Assembly: GCA_009778655.1 (NCBI GenBank)
Contig: WRFZ01000177.1
Coordinates: 1 to 59,622, forward strand
DNA: 59,622 nucleotides
Source of the DNA: Candidatus Azobacteroides sp.
Lineage (GTDB): Bacteria > Bacteroidota > Bacteroidia > Bacteroidales > Azobacteroidaceae
Direction: 5' to 3'
The first letter of the stretch is position 1; each line of letters begins with the position of its first letter. Positions 28,820-37,001 of this stretch are shown in pieces. The translations under genes and the position numbers were made by a program. The notes below the pieces were generated by a model, which did no database searches, was not told the origin of the DNA, and was given only the letters and a program-made list of their open reading frames with translations.

Positions 28820-29305
28820 TTATTTAAATGTTTTGTTTAATAGTTGATTTACTTTTTCAAATTCATGTTCGGTATCAGTCACTTTATTCAGTCCCTTATT
28901 CAATTCGGAAGACATAAAGACTAAAGTTTGTTCTGCTACCAATGCGGCTTCTTCCGGATTGTTGAAAGTATCTGCCATTTTGGGCGGCGACGGTTTTCGC
29001 GTGGCAAAAAAGAGTCCGATGCACAATAATGCCACTGCCGCGGCGCCGCTTATCCAATAATACCAATTTTGTTTAGGTATGGATTTTTGTGAAGCTTCCA
29101 TTTGCCCAATTGATTCTTCCAATCGTTCGGAAACGCCGGCCGGGACTTGAATCCGTGTATCGTGCAAAAGACGGAACAGTTGTTGTTCTTCTTTCCAACG
29201 TTTATCAATATTTTTTTCATTCAAAAAATATTCGGTTAAAAGGAGTTCTTCTTCTTGAGTAGAAATTCCTTCGTAAAATTTTTTTATCAGCAGTTCGATG
29301 TCCAT
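28820..29305 (-). CDS. Putative membrane anti-sigma factor
   Basis: 161 aa. A cytoplasmic N-terminal part of ~85 residues (MDIELLIKKFYEGISTQEEE, then LTEYFLNEKNIDKRWKEEQ) precedes a single transmembrane helix (WISGAAAVALLCIGLFFAT) and a short periplasmic tail. The start overlaps the sigma gene by 19 bases, the usual sign of a sigma/anti-sigma pair. The N-terminal helices are those expected to bind the ECF sigma factor. The family assignment rests mostly on topology and position; no zinc motif (HxxxCxxC) is present. Confidence 0.72.
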   Translation of the reverse strand: MDIELLIKKFYEGISTQEEELLLTEYFLNEKNIDKRWKEEQQLFRLLHDTRIQVPAGVSERLEESIGQMEASQKSIPKQNWYYWISGAAAVALLCIGLFFATRKPSPPKMADTFNNPEEAALVAEQTLVFMSSELNKGLNKVTDTEHEFEKVNQLLNKTFK

Positions 29306-29817
29306 TGTATATATTTTTTTGAATTACGGTTTATTAACATGGTTTTTAACGTTTTTCGAGCTCTTGAAAGCAGTACTCGCACATTTGCCGCACTTTCTCC
29401 CGTTGCGGCTTCTATTTCTTCGAACGAACAATCGCCGCATCCTCTCATTTGTATAACTATACGTTGTTTCTCCAGCAATTGTTCAATCATCGCTTCGATG
29501 TGCTGCATTTTCTCTTTGTTTTCCAGTTCATTTTCCGGATTTGTTTCGGTCATAACCGTCACTGATTCTATTGATTCATTATCCGGCCGATTTCTCGGCG
29601 CCCGAAGGAAATCCAGACAAAGGTTTTTTACCAATCTGACACAAAACGCTTCCGGTTGATTAATCCCGATTAGCTCCGTTCGTTTATTCCATAATTTGCA
29701 ATACGTGTCTTGAAGAATATCTTCTGCATCATCGGCATTGTTTAGTAAAGCGAAAGCAATTCGGTAGAGCTTCGGATGAAAAGGATAATAGGTTCTTTTG
29801 AACTCCTCCGCATTCAT
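29287..29817 (-). CDS. ECF-type RNA polymerase sigma-70 factor
   Basis: 176 aa, typical of group IV (ECF) sigma factors. Region 2 has LYRIAFALLNNADDAEDILQDTYCKLW, including the DAEDILQDTY core-binding motif. Region 4 is a helix-turn-helix (QRIVIQMRGCGDCSFEEI then AAANVRVLLSRARKTL-like). It has no region 1 or 3. The gene begins three bases after the first DUF4252 stop. A matching ECF promoter lies upstream of the operon, suggesting autoregulation. Confidence 0.94.
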   Translation of the reverse strand: MNAEEFKRTYYPFHPKLYRIAFALLNNADDAEDILQDTYCKLWNKRTELIGINQPEAFCVRLVKNLCLDFLRAPRNRPDNESIESVTVMTETNPENELENKEKMQHIEAMIEQLLEKQRIVIQMRGCGDCSFEEIEAATGESAANVRVLLSRARKTLKTMLINRNSKKYIQWTSNC

Positions 29818-29820
29818 TAT

Positions 29821-30285
29821 TCATTCTTTACTTAATTTGTTTTCTTTGATTACATTTTCAATATCCGACGGCTTGATTTTCCCTTTGATACGAACAATCG
29901 CCGGAGTATCGCCGGTCGTCAATACAATTAATTCCCGAATGGATTCGTCTTTCACTTTCACCAGAATTTTTGTGCGTTCCGTGTCTTCATTTACGGAAAC
30001 CATGGTTTCGTAGTCTTCATCTTTCAAAGCGGCGATTGTTTTGTTCAGTCGCTCTTTCACGGACGGTTCGCATTCGTCGAAACTGAATACTTCTACGCTC
30101 TTGACTCCCATTACGTCTTGAAAAAGACTGACCATTGCCATTGTGAACTGTCCCACACTTACATGTATTACATCCTTTTCTTTTGAAAATTCATTAAAAA
30201 GCTGATCTACGCTTTTTTGACTGTACATTACGGAACTTGTTAAAAATAATGCAAGCAAAATAAATACGGTTCTTTTCGTTTTCAT
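29821..30285 (-). CDS. DUF4252 exported protein (proximal copy)
   Basis: 154 aa, the same length as the distal copy. Signal peptide to about residue 22 (VFILLALFLTSSVMYSQ). The mature part has FNEFSKEKDVIHVSVGQF and a C-terminal IKGKIKPSDIENVIKEN. It is assigned to DUF4252. It is the first gene of the sigma operon, about 20 bp downstream of the predicted start of transcription. Inference: a target and perhaps sensor component of the ECF response. Confidence 0.82.
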   Translation of the reverse strand: MKTKRTVFILLALFLTSSVMYSQKSVDQLFNEFSKEKDVIHVSVGQFTMAMVSLFQDVMGVKSVEVFSFDECEPSVKERLNKTIAALKDEDYETMVSVNEDTERTKILVKVKDESIRELIVLTTGDTPAIVRIKGKIKPSDIENVIKENKLSKE

Positions 30286-30312
30286 ACAATAAATATTTTT
30301 TGTTTCATCGAG

Positions 30313-30341
30313 AAGACGAGTATGCGGGTGAATTTGTTACA
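30313..30341 (-). promoter_or_regulatory. Predicted ECF sigma promoter (autoregulatory)
   Basis: On the minus strand, TGTAAC at 30341-30336, a 17-bp spacer and CGTCTT at 30318-30313. This is the AAC / CGTC pattern used by many ECF sigma factors, unlike the TAnnTTTG boxes elsewhere in the window. It is 28 bp upstream of the operon's first ATG. Confidence 0.6.
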
Positions 30342-30376
30342 ATAATAATGAAAAAACTGAAGGAAGAGAGATTATG

Positions 30377-30460
30377 GCACGCAGATGACACAGATGGTAC
30401 GGATTTGTGCGGATTTATTTTTTTCTGCGCAAATCCGTACCATCTGTGTCATCTGCGTGC
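30377..30460. repeat. Long palindrome, 34-bp arms
   Basis: Arms at 30377-30410 and 30427-30460 are complementary at 33 of 34 positions, with a 16-bp T-rich loop. The arms begin GCACGCAGATGACACAG. Nothing is encoded. It lies between the ACT-domain gene stop and the ECF promoter, and could terminate the ligase/ACT unit. Confidence 0.9.
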
Positions 30461-30486
30461 TATTGGAAACGCGTTAAGCGTATGCA

Positions 30487-30912
30487 TTACAATGCAAACA
30501 AATCGCCGGATGCCAACAGCGCCACTTTATTTTCAGACAAAACCGATACGGCTTTGTCCAAATCGTCGGGTCGAATAACGACTACGGCTCCTTTTCCGAG
30601 TGAAAAAGCATACATGTATTCGATGGAAATATCAGCTTGTGTGATGATGTCCATCACTTTCGACAGAGCGCCCGGCTCATTGGGCGTTTGCACACAGAGT
30701 ACATCCGTAACACTTACGGCATATTTATTATCTCGCAGCACATTTCTTGCTTTTTCCGGATCGGAAACGAGCAAACGTACAATCCCGAAATCGGAATTTT
30801 CGGCAACCGTGAAAGCGGTCATGTTGATACCCGCATCCCCCAAAATAGTCGTTACTTCGGTAAAACGGCCTTTCTTATTTTCCAAAAAAATGGATAATTG
30901 CTTGATTAACAT
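30487..30912 (-). CDS. Tandem ACT-domain protein
   Basis: 141 aa from ATG 30912 (MLIKQLSIFLENKKGRFTEV); an ATG eight codons earlier, directly after the ligase stop, is also possible. Two ACT domains are visible: residues 3-65 (LGDAGINMTAFTVAE) and 70-135 (VQTPNEPGALSKVMDIITQA). ACT domains bind amino acids or similar small ligands. In Bacteroidota and other anaerobes this gene sits with phenylacetate-CoA ligase in aromatic/branched keto-acid metabolism with indolepyruvate oxidoreductase (not in this window). Likely a regulatory partner of the ligase. Confidence 0.88.
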   Translation of the reverse strand: MLIKQLSIFLENKKGRFTEVTTILGDAGINMTAFTVAENSDFGIVRLLVSDPEKARNVLRDNKYAVSVTDVLCVQTPNEPGALSKVMDIITQADISIEYMYAFSLGKGAVVVIRPDDLDKAVSVLSENKVALLASGDLFAL

Positions 30913-30936
30913 AGTATAATTTATATTTATAGTCAT

Positions 30937-32238
30937 TTATATGAAACTTCTTTTATCAATTACACGTTTGGCTTTGCCTTGGCTTCGTTCAATGGTGCGC
31001 GGTTCAACCAAACGGACTTCCGGAGAAATAGTCAACACGCTTTGCAAACGGTGTATGATTTGTTTCCGCAAATCAAGCATTTTGCTTATTTCGTCGGAAT
31101 AAAATTCTTCCTTCACTTCTACTTGTACTTCAAAAGTATCCAAATTATTCACCCGATCCACAACCAGTAGGTAATGAGGTTCCAACTGCGGCATTTCACA
31201 AATGACGCTTTCCACTTGAGACGGAAATACGTTAACGCCGCGAATAATCAACATATCGTCGCAACGTCCTAAAATACGATTCATCCGCACGGAAGTGCGA
31301 CCGCAGGAACAAGGTTCGTAATTTAAACTCGTTAAATCCCGGGTACGGAATCGAAGCAAAGGCATTCCTTCTTTGGTGATGGTCGAAAATACCAATTCAC
31401 CGGTTTTTCCCGGCGGAAGCGGTTCACCCGTTGACGGATCCACAATTTCCGGGTAAAAATGATCTTCGCACAGATGCGTACCATTTTGACACTCGCATTC
31501 GTGTCCGACGCCCGGCCCGATGATTTCGGTCAAGCCGTATAAATCGTAGGCCTTGATACCTAATTTTTCTTCCAATTCTTTACGCATTCCCTCGGTCCAA
31601 GGTTCTGCTCCGAAAGCGCCTATTTTCAACTGAAATTCCTCGCGCGGAATTGGGGAGTCGAGTAGGGCGTCGGCCAAAAATAAAGCATAGGAAGGCGTAC
31701 AAGCTAAACCGACGGCGCCTAAGTCGTGCATCAACAGAATTTGTTTTTCCGTGTTACCGCTCGACATGGGAATAACCGTACCTCCTATGGTTTCAACTGC
31801 GCAATGAGCGCCTAATCCGCCGGTGAACAAGCCGTATCCGTATGAAACTTGTACTACGTCGTTTCTACCCAATCCGAAAGCCGTAAAACAGCGCGCGCCG
31901 ACTTCACCCCAAATATTCAAGTCGTTGCGTGTATATCCTACGACAATCGGCTTTCCGGTCGTCCCGGAAGAAGCTTGTATGCGGACAACCTCCGATAAAG
32001 GAACGCTTAACAGTTGAAAAGGATAATAATCGCGCAAATCTTTTTTAGAGGTAAAGGGCAGTTTAACAATATCGTCTAAGCTTTGAATATCGGCGGGAGT
32101 AATGCCTTTTTCCTGCATTCTTTTTCGATAAGGCTCACAGTTGTGATAAATACGTTCGACCGTTTTTTTCAGTCGGATTTCCTGAAGTTTTCGCATATCC
32201 TTTCGGGACATACATTCCATTGTCTCATTCCAAATCAT
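30937..32238 (-). CDS. Phenylacetate-CoA ligase family protein
   Basis: 433 aa. An AMP-forming acyl-CoA ligase; the P-loop SSGTTGKPIVVGYTRND, the GAFGAEPWTEGMR segment, DLYGLTEIIGPG and the C-terminal hinge GRCDDMLIIRGVNVFPSQVE are all present. Two cysteine-rich patches (HECECQNGTHLCEDH and YEPCSCGRTS) are typical of the PaaK family. It activates aryl acids such as phenylacetate or indoleacetate to CoA thioesters; in fermenting anaerobes this can run toward ATP gain from aromatic amino acids. The ACT gene follows immediately. The precise acid is not determinable. Confidence 0.92.
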   Translation of the reverse strand: MIWNETMECMSRKDMRKLQEIRLKKTVERIYHNCEPYRKRMQEKGITPADIQSLDDIVKLPFTSKKDLRDYYPFQLLSVPLSEVVRIQASSGTTGKPIVVGYTRNDLNIWGEVGARCFTAFGLGRNDVVQVSYGYGLFTGGLGAHCAVETIGGTVIPMSSGNTEKQILLMHDLGAVGLACTPSYALFLADALLDSPIPREEFQLKIGAFGAEPWTEGMRKELEEKLGIKAYDLYGLTEIIGPGVGHECECQNGTHLCEDHFYPEIVDPSTGEPLPPGKTGELVFSTITKEGMPLLRFRTRDLTSLNYEPCSCGRTSVRMNRILGRCDDMLIIRGVNVFPSQVESVICEMPQLEPHYLLVVDRVNNLDTFEVQVEVKEEFYSDEISKMLDLRKQIIHRLQSVLTISPEVRLVEPRTIERSQGKAKRVIDKRSFI

Positions 32239-32261
32239 GGGGTCATTCTTTTCAAATTTTA

Positions 32262-33560
32262 TTATTTTACTTTGACTTCAATAATTGAATCTATTTCATC
32301 TAAAGCGCCGTTGAATGTAAAAATAATATCTCCCGTTTTTTTATCTTTTTTCCACACGACCGGTTGTTCGAAATTGATTCCTTTCGCCGATTGGAATCCG
32401 GGAATATTTAAAGTAAGTGCAGATATATCTTTATCCAAAATATGGATGTAATGCGTTTTGCCGATACAAGTACTTACGCCCCAATCTTGCGGCGATACAA
32501 ATCCTTGCTTCGTATTATATAAGGTATAACCGTAATTCCTCATCCATTCGCCGACTTTTTGAAGTCGTTCGACACATTCGGGTTGGATTTTACCGTTCGG
32601 CATCGGGCCTACGTTTAACAGCAAATTGGCTTCGGTTCCGACTGTTCGCACCAGTAAATGAATAAGTTCTTTCGGCGATTTGAAATGATCGTCGGTAATC
32701 GAGAAACCCCAATTATCGTTCACCGTTTCGCAAGTTTCCAAAGGAAGACGTGAAACTTGCTGACCGCTCAACCCCGATTTATTTTCTCCGGGAATATCCC
32801 GTTCAAAAATCTGATAATCTTCGCCCGGCAGGGGAGGAAGGTGATGGTTGTTCGCCACCAGACATTCGGGTTGCAGCCGATGAATCAATTCATAAATTTC
32901 GGGATAATGCCAATCAACAGCTGTTTCATGAGAAGTTCGGTTTTCGTGCGCGGTTTGATCCCAATGACCGTCGAACCAAATACCGGCTATTGGGCCGTAA
33001 TTGGTTAATAATTCGGTAAGTTGAGCTTTCATAAACCGAATATAGGAATTCCAATCGCTTTTTTCGGTTCGTCCGACTTTTTGTCCCGTCCGACCGGTTT
33101 CGTATTGGTAATCGGAACGCATCCAGTCTAAAAGCGAATAATAGAATACAAGTTTGATGCCTTCTTTATGACATTCGTCGGCTAATTGCTTAATCAAATC
33201 CTTGCCGTAGGGTGTATTCATGATATTCCAATCCGATTGTTTCGTATCCCAATTGCTGAATCCGTCGTGGTGACGCGAAGTGAAAGTAATGTATTTCATG
33301 CCGGCATCTTTAGCAATCTTCACCCATTCTTTCGCGTCAAACGCTTGCGGATTGAACAAATCTTGCAAGCGTTTGTAATCGGAGCCGGTAATCGGACGAG
33401 TATTCATGACCCATTCTCCGTTACCTAACACACTGTACGGGCCGAAATGGATGAACATCCCGAAACGCGCCTCTTCAAACCATTGGGTACTCGGTTTGGT
33501 CTCAGCAGATAAATTCACTGCAAAAAACAATATAACAAAGGAATAAAAGACTTTTCTCAT
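32262..33560 (-). CDS. GH29 alpha-L-fucosidase
   Basis: 432 aa. Signal peptide to about residue 20 (FYSFVILFFAVNLSAE). The GH29 fold is evident from ARFGMFIHFGPYSV, the FTSRHHDGFSNWDTKQSDW segment, and GIWFDGHWD with the catalytic nucleophile Asp197. A small C-terminal beta-domain follows. It removes terminal alpha-linked fucose from glycans, probably in the periplasm or at the cell surface. No SusCD pair is adjacent. It lies downstream of pgk but is separated by repeats E, R2 and F. Length is on the short side for GH29 but the catalytic domain is complete. Confidence 0.93.
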   Translation of the reverse strand: MRKVFYSFVILFFAVNLSAETKPSTQWFEEARFGMFIHFGPYSVLGNGEWVMNTRPITGSDYKRLQDLFNPQAFDAKEWVKIAKDAGMKYITFTSRHHDGFSNWDTKQSDWNIMNTPYGKDLIKQLADECHKEGIKLVFYYSLLDWMRSDYQYETGRTGQKVGRTEKSDWNSYIRFMKAQLTELLTNYGPIAGIWFDGHWDQTAHENRTSHETAVDWHYPEIYELIHRLQPECLVANNHHLPPLPGEDYQIFERDIPGENKSGLSGQQVSRLPLETCETVNDNWGFSITDDHFKSPKELIHLLVRTVGTEANLLLNVGPMPNGKIQPECVERLQKVGEWMRNYGYTLYNTKQGFVSPQDWGVSTCIGKTHYIHILDKDISALTLNIPGFQSAKGINFEQPVVWKKDKKTGDIIFTFNGALDEIDSIIEVKVK

Positions 33561-33574
33561 AATAGATTATATTT

Positions 33575-33602
33575 TAAATTATGAATTATGAATTATGAAT
33601 TA
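33575..33602. repeat. Heptamer array E, (ATGAATT)n
   Basis: Four units in forward orientation, left of the palindromic element R2. Array F is its inverted counterpart on the right. Confidence 0.93.
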
Positions 33603-33605
33603 GGT

Positions 33606-33670
33606 GTCATTGCGGGCTTGACCCGCAATCTCTTGTTTTCTCAAGGGATCCCGCGTCAAGCGCGGGATGA
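33606..33670. repeat. GC-rich palindrome pair (element R2)
   Basis: Two palindromes: TTGCGGGCTTGACCCGCAA at the left and ATCCCGCG-TCAAG-CGCGGGAT at the right. Read on the minus strand it has the same two modules in the same order as R1 (20980-21102). A decayed single module is at 54326-54349. Confidence 0.92.
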
Positions 33671-33677
33671 TAGAAAT

Positions 33678-33705
33678 AAATTCATAATTCATAATTCATA
33701 ATTAA
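33678..33705. repeat. Heptamer array F, reverse orientation (AATTCAT)n
   Basis: About three full units plus degenerate ends, running into the pgk stop codon (minus strand). With array E it forms an inverted repeat around R2. Confidence 0.92.
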
Positions 33706-34968
33706 TTAATATCCTCTGATGGCTTTAATTCCGGGTAACACTTTTCCTTCGATAAATTCCAGTAAGGCGCCGCCGCCGGTAGATACATACGACATCTGGT
33801 CGGCAATACCGAATTTATTGACACAAGCTACGGAATCTCCGCCGCCGACCAATGAAAAAGCGCCCTTTTTTGTTGCTCTGACAATTGCTTCGCCGACTGC
33901 TCGCGACCCGTGCGTGAAGTTTTCAAATTCAAAAACGCCGGTAGGCCCGTTCCAAAGAATGGTTTTAGAGTTTTCAATCACTTTGGCAAATTCCTTTTCC
34001 GTATCGGGACCGATATCTAATCCTTGCCAGTGGTCCGGAATAGCATCAACAGGAACAATTTTCGTTTTGGCATCGTTGCTGAAACTGTCGGCAGCTTTGG
34101 CATCTACGGCTAATACTATATTGACGTTACTTTCGTTCGCTTTTTCCATTAAAGTCAGAGCCAATTCCAACTTATCGTCTTCACAAATGGAATTTCCGAT
34201 ATTTCCGCCCAACGCTTTGGTAAATGTATAAGTCATTCCTCCGGTGATGATCAAGTTATCCACTTTGGTCAACAAATTTTCGATAATATCAATTTTGGAA
34301 GATACTTTCGACCCTCCCATAATTGCCGTGAAAGGACGGACGGTATTTTTCAATACTTTTTCGACGGCATCAATTTCGTTTTGCATCAAGTATCCGAACA
34401 ATTTGTGGTCGCTGTCGAAATAGTCGGCAATAATGGCCGTAGAAGCGTGCGCCCGGTGAGCCGTTCCAAAGGCATCGTTCACATAAACCGTTGCATAAGA
34501 AGCCAATTGTTTAGCCATTTCTTTTTGGTTGGCTTTTTCGGCTTTTTTAGCTGCCGCAATCACATCTTCGCTTGCATCGTCGGCTAAGCCGCGCGGTTTA
34601 CCTTCTTCGGCGGCATAAAAGCGGAGATTTTCCAGCAATAAAGCTTGTCCCGGTTTCAATGCGGCTGATTTTTCAATCGCTTCCCGACCCAAACAATCGT
34701 TGGCAAAGTCCACATGAACGCCTAATAATTCGGTGATTCGACTTAAAATATGTTTTAAGGAATATTTTTCACTCACTCCTGTAGGCCGTCCCAAGTGAGA
34801 ACCGATAATGGCGCATCCGCCATCCGAAAGAATTTTTTTCAATGTGGGAATGGCGGCACGAATACGGGTATCGTCCGTAATATTGAATTTTTCATCTAAG
34901 GGTACGTTGAAATCAACGCGAATAAAGACTTTTTGTCCCGAAAAATTAAAATTGTCTATTGTTTGCAT
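33706..34968 (-). CDS. pgk: Phosphoglycerate kinase
   Basis: 420 aa, normal for Bacteroidota. It converts 1,3-bisphosphoglycerate and ADP to 3-phosphoglycerate and ATP. Motifs: [12 protein letters not shown] near the N-terminus, SHLGRPTGV (substrate Arg), MGGSKVSSK (nucleotide binding), [14 protein letters not shown] and [14 protein letters not shown]. It is a soluble cytosolic enzyme. serC lies just upstream in the same direction, which uses the same 3-phosphoglycerate branch point, but heptamer array G lies between them. Confidence 0.97.
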   Translation of the reverse strand: MQTIDNFNFSGQKVFIRVDFNVPLDEKFNITDDTRIRAAIPTLKKILSDGGCAIIGSHLGRPTGVSEKYSLKHILSRITELLGVHVDFANDCLGREAIEKSAALKPGQALLLENLRFYAAEEGKPRGLADDASEDVIAAAKKAEKANQKEMAKQLASYATVYVNDAFGTAHRAHASTAIIADYFDSDHKLFGYLMQNEIDAVEKVLKNTVRPFTAIMGGSKVSSKIDIIENLLTKVDNLIITGGMTYTFTKALGGNIGNSICEDDKLELALTLMEKANESNVNIVLAVDAKAADSFSNDAKTKIVPVDAIPDHWQGLDIGPDTEKEFAKVIENSKTILWNGPTGVFEFENFTHGSRAVGEAIVRATKKGAFSLVGGGDSVACVNKFGIADQMSYVSTGGGALLEFIEGKVLPGIKAIRGY

Positions 34969-34973
34969 GTTAT

Positions 34974-35037
34974 TTAAATTATGAATTATAAATTATGAAT
35001 TATAAATTATGAATTATAAATTATGAATTATGAATTT
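34974..35037. repeat. Heptamer array G, (ATGAATT/ATAAATT)n
   Basis: About nine units, alternating ATGAATT and ATAAATT in the left part. The array overlaps the 3' end of serC and supplies its last two codons and stop. Confidence 0.95.
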
Positions 35038-36098
35038 TTCTTTTCAAATTCCTGCATGGTCTCAACCAATGCCGCTACCGCTTCTTTAGGTAAAGCATTA
35101 TAGGTTGAAGCGCGAAAACCGCCTACGGAGCGGTGTCCTTTTATTCCTACCATTCCCCGTGAAACGGCGAATTGATAAAATTCGGGTTCCAACTCGCGGT
35201 ATTTTTCGTTCATTACGAAGCAAATATTCATCAGTGAACGATCTTCGACGGCGACTGTTCCTTTGAATAATTTGTTCCGGTCAATTTCGGCATAAAGTAA
35301 ATCGGCTTTCTCCTTGTTTCGTTTATACATTTCATTAACGCCGCCTAAGGCTTTCAACCATCTCAGCGTTTGCAGGGCGGCATAAATCGGTACAACCGGC
35401 GGCGTATTGAACAACGAGTTTTCCTTAACATGAGTGCGGTAATCCAACATAGTCGGTATCGCCCGGGTAACTTTTCCCAATAATTCATCTTTTACAACCA
35501 CAAAAGTTAGGCCTGCCGGAGCCAAATTTTTCTGAGCGCCTCCGTAAATCAATCCGTATTTGCTGACATCAACCGGTCTTGAAAAAATGTCGGACGACAT
35601 GTCGGCGACGAGCGTCACCGGGGAATCAATATCAGTATGCAGTTCCGTTCCGAAAATCGTATTGTTGGTCGTAATGTGGAAATAATCCGCATCCTTCGGA
35701 ATCGTGTAATTTTTAGGAATATACGTATAGTTAGCTTCTTTGGAAGAAGCGACTTCGACGACTTCGCCGAACAACTTAGCTTCCTTTTGCGCTTTACTTG
35801 CCCAAGTTCCCGTGTTCAAATAAGCCGCCTTTTTTTCCAACAAATTAAAAGGAACCATGCAGAATTGCAAACTGGCTCCTCCGCCGAGAAAAATGACGGA
35901 ATATCCGTCGGGAATATGCAGTAATTCTTTAAATAAAGCAACGGCTTCGTTGACTACCGCTTCAAAATCTTTGGAACGATGGCTGACTTCCATCAGTCCG
36001 ATGCCCGAACCTGCAAAATCTTCAATTGCCTTAATCGTATTTTCCACTGTTTCTTTGGGTAAAATGGAAGGACCCGCATTGAAATTATACTTTTTCAT
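35028..36098 (-). CDS. serC: Phosphoserine aminotransferase
   Basis: 356 aa. A PLP enzyme converting 3-phosphohydroxypyruvate to phosphoserine in serine synthesis. The start ([15 protein letters not shown]) and [13 protein letters not shown] are typical. The PLP Schiff-base Lys lies in [16 protein letters not shown]. The C-terminal [20 protein letters not shown] contacts substrate phosphate. It is a single-domain cytosolic dimer. The usual Bacteroidales partner serA is not adjacent. The final Asn-Ser-stop is encoded by heptamer repeat sequence. A weak TATCTTCG box (minus strand) may be its -7 element. Confidence 0.96.
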   Translation of the reverse strand: MKKYNFNAGPSILPKETVENTIKAIEDFAGSGIGLMEVSHRSKDFEAVVNEAVALFKELLHIPDGYSVIFLGGGASLQFCMVPFNLLEKKAAYLNTGTWASKAQKEAKLFGEVVEVASSKEANYTYIPKNYTIPKDADYFHITTNNTIFGTELHTDIDSPVTLVADMSSDIFSRPVDVSKYGLIYGGAQKNLAPAGLTFVVVKDELLGKVTRAIPTMLDYRTHVKENSLFNTPPVVPIYAALQTLRWLKALGGVNEMYKRNKEKADLLYAEIDRNKLFKGTVAVEDRSLMNICFVMNEKYRELEPEFYQFAVSRGMVGIKGHRSVGGFRASTYNALPKEAVAALVETMQEFEKKNS

Positions 36099-36268
36099 AA
36101 TTTGTTATAATTATAATGATAAATCGTTTTGAACGCACGAAGATACGGTTTTTTTTTCAATTCGGCAAACCGTTTTTTTTTAACGTTGATACTTGTTCTA
36201 ACGACGACTGTTACTTGTACACTTCCGTTTTTTGTCCATTTTACAGGACGGAAAAAAATTTTGGCATA

Positions 36269-36298
36269 TTGTTTTATACAAAAAAGGTTGTATCTTTG
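36269..36298 (+). promoter_or_regulatory. Promoter of the two-helix membrane protein gene
   Basis: TTG at 36269-36271, a 19-bp spacer and TATCTTTG at 36291-36298, 50 bp before the ATG. Good match to the phylum consensus. Confidence 0.75.
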
Positions 36299-36348
36299 TA
36301 TTAGAATGTATATTTATATGAAACCGACGTTAATTTTATACTATAACG

Positions 36349-36942
36349 ATGAAAGATGTAAAAACAATATTTGAACAAAAAAGAGGATTGAGTTTAAGAA
36401 AATTTACTCTTTACAGAGACAAAATTATAATCGAAATCAAAACAATACGCAAGAATCAAAAATACGAACTGAAATTAGACAAAATCGGACATAACATACA
36501 TTATCAATCGGATTCTACTATTGTCGGAAAAATTTTCTTTTACATTTGTCTTGCTATCCCAATAATTCTTTGGATTATTCATTTTATAGCCCCCAATCAA
36601 ATGGACAAAGGAGCTGCAATTGTAAATACAGCATTATGGTGGCTACTCGCATTAATAAACATACTAAAGAAGTCTGAAGACGATATTTATCTTCTTGGCG
36701 GCCAAAATAATTTAGTGTTTTTCCGTACAATTCCAAATGAAGAAACCGTTTTAAATTTCATTAACCAAATTATCGAAACATCAAAAACCTATTTGAAAAA
36801 CAAATATGGAATAGTAGATGCGGGCATTCCTGAAGATATATTTTTCAATCGCCTAAATTGGCTTAAAGATGAAGAAATTATTAGCGAAAAAGAATTTTAC
36901 GAGTTAAAAAATGAATACAGCATAAAAAAACTTCTTTCCTAA
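36349..36942 (+). CDS. Unrecognised membrane protein with SHOCT-like C-terminus
   Basis: 197 aa. I do not recognise the family. Residues 1-60 are soluble and basic (FTLYRDKIIIEIKTIRKNQK). Two helices follow at about 63-82 (IFFYICLAIPIILWIIHFIA) and 90-104 (INTALWWLLALINIL-like). The C-terminal segment (LKDEEIISEKEFYELKNEY) has the SHOCT pattern of a short oligomerisation motif. The base composition is more A/T-rich than the neighbours, and it is the only plus-strand gene between 28.3 and 43.2 kb, so acquisition by transfer is possible. It has its own promoter. Confidence 0.6.
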   Translation: MKDVKTIFEQKRGLSLRKFTLYRDKIIIEIKTIRKNQKYELKLDKIGHNIHYQSDSTIVGKIFFYICLAIPIILWIIHFIAPNQMDKGAAIVNTALWWLLALINILKKSEDDIYLLGGQNNLVFFRTIPNEETVLNFINQIIETSKTYLKNKYGIVDAGIPEDIFFNRLNWLKDEEIISEKEFYELKNEYSIKKLLS

Positions 36943-37001
36943 AAATAATTCATACATATACTGGATTAAATCAGTAATTTATTACCGTTCAGCTATTTAT
37001 A

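Noticed and set aside
32083-33019. Plus-strand frames opposite the fucosidase and ligase genes
   Set aside because: Shadows of well-supported minus-strand genes; products show no domain features.
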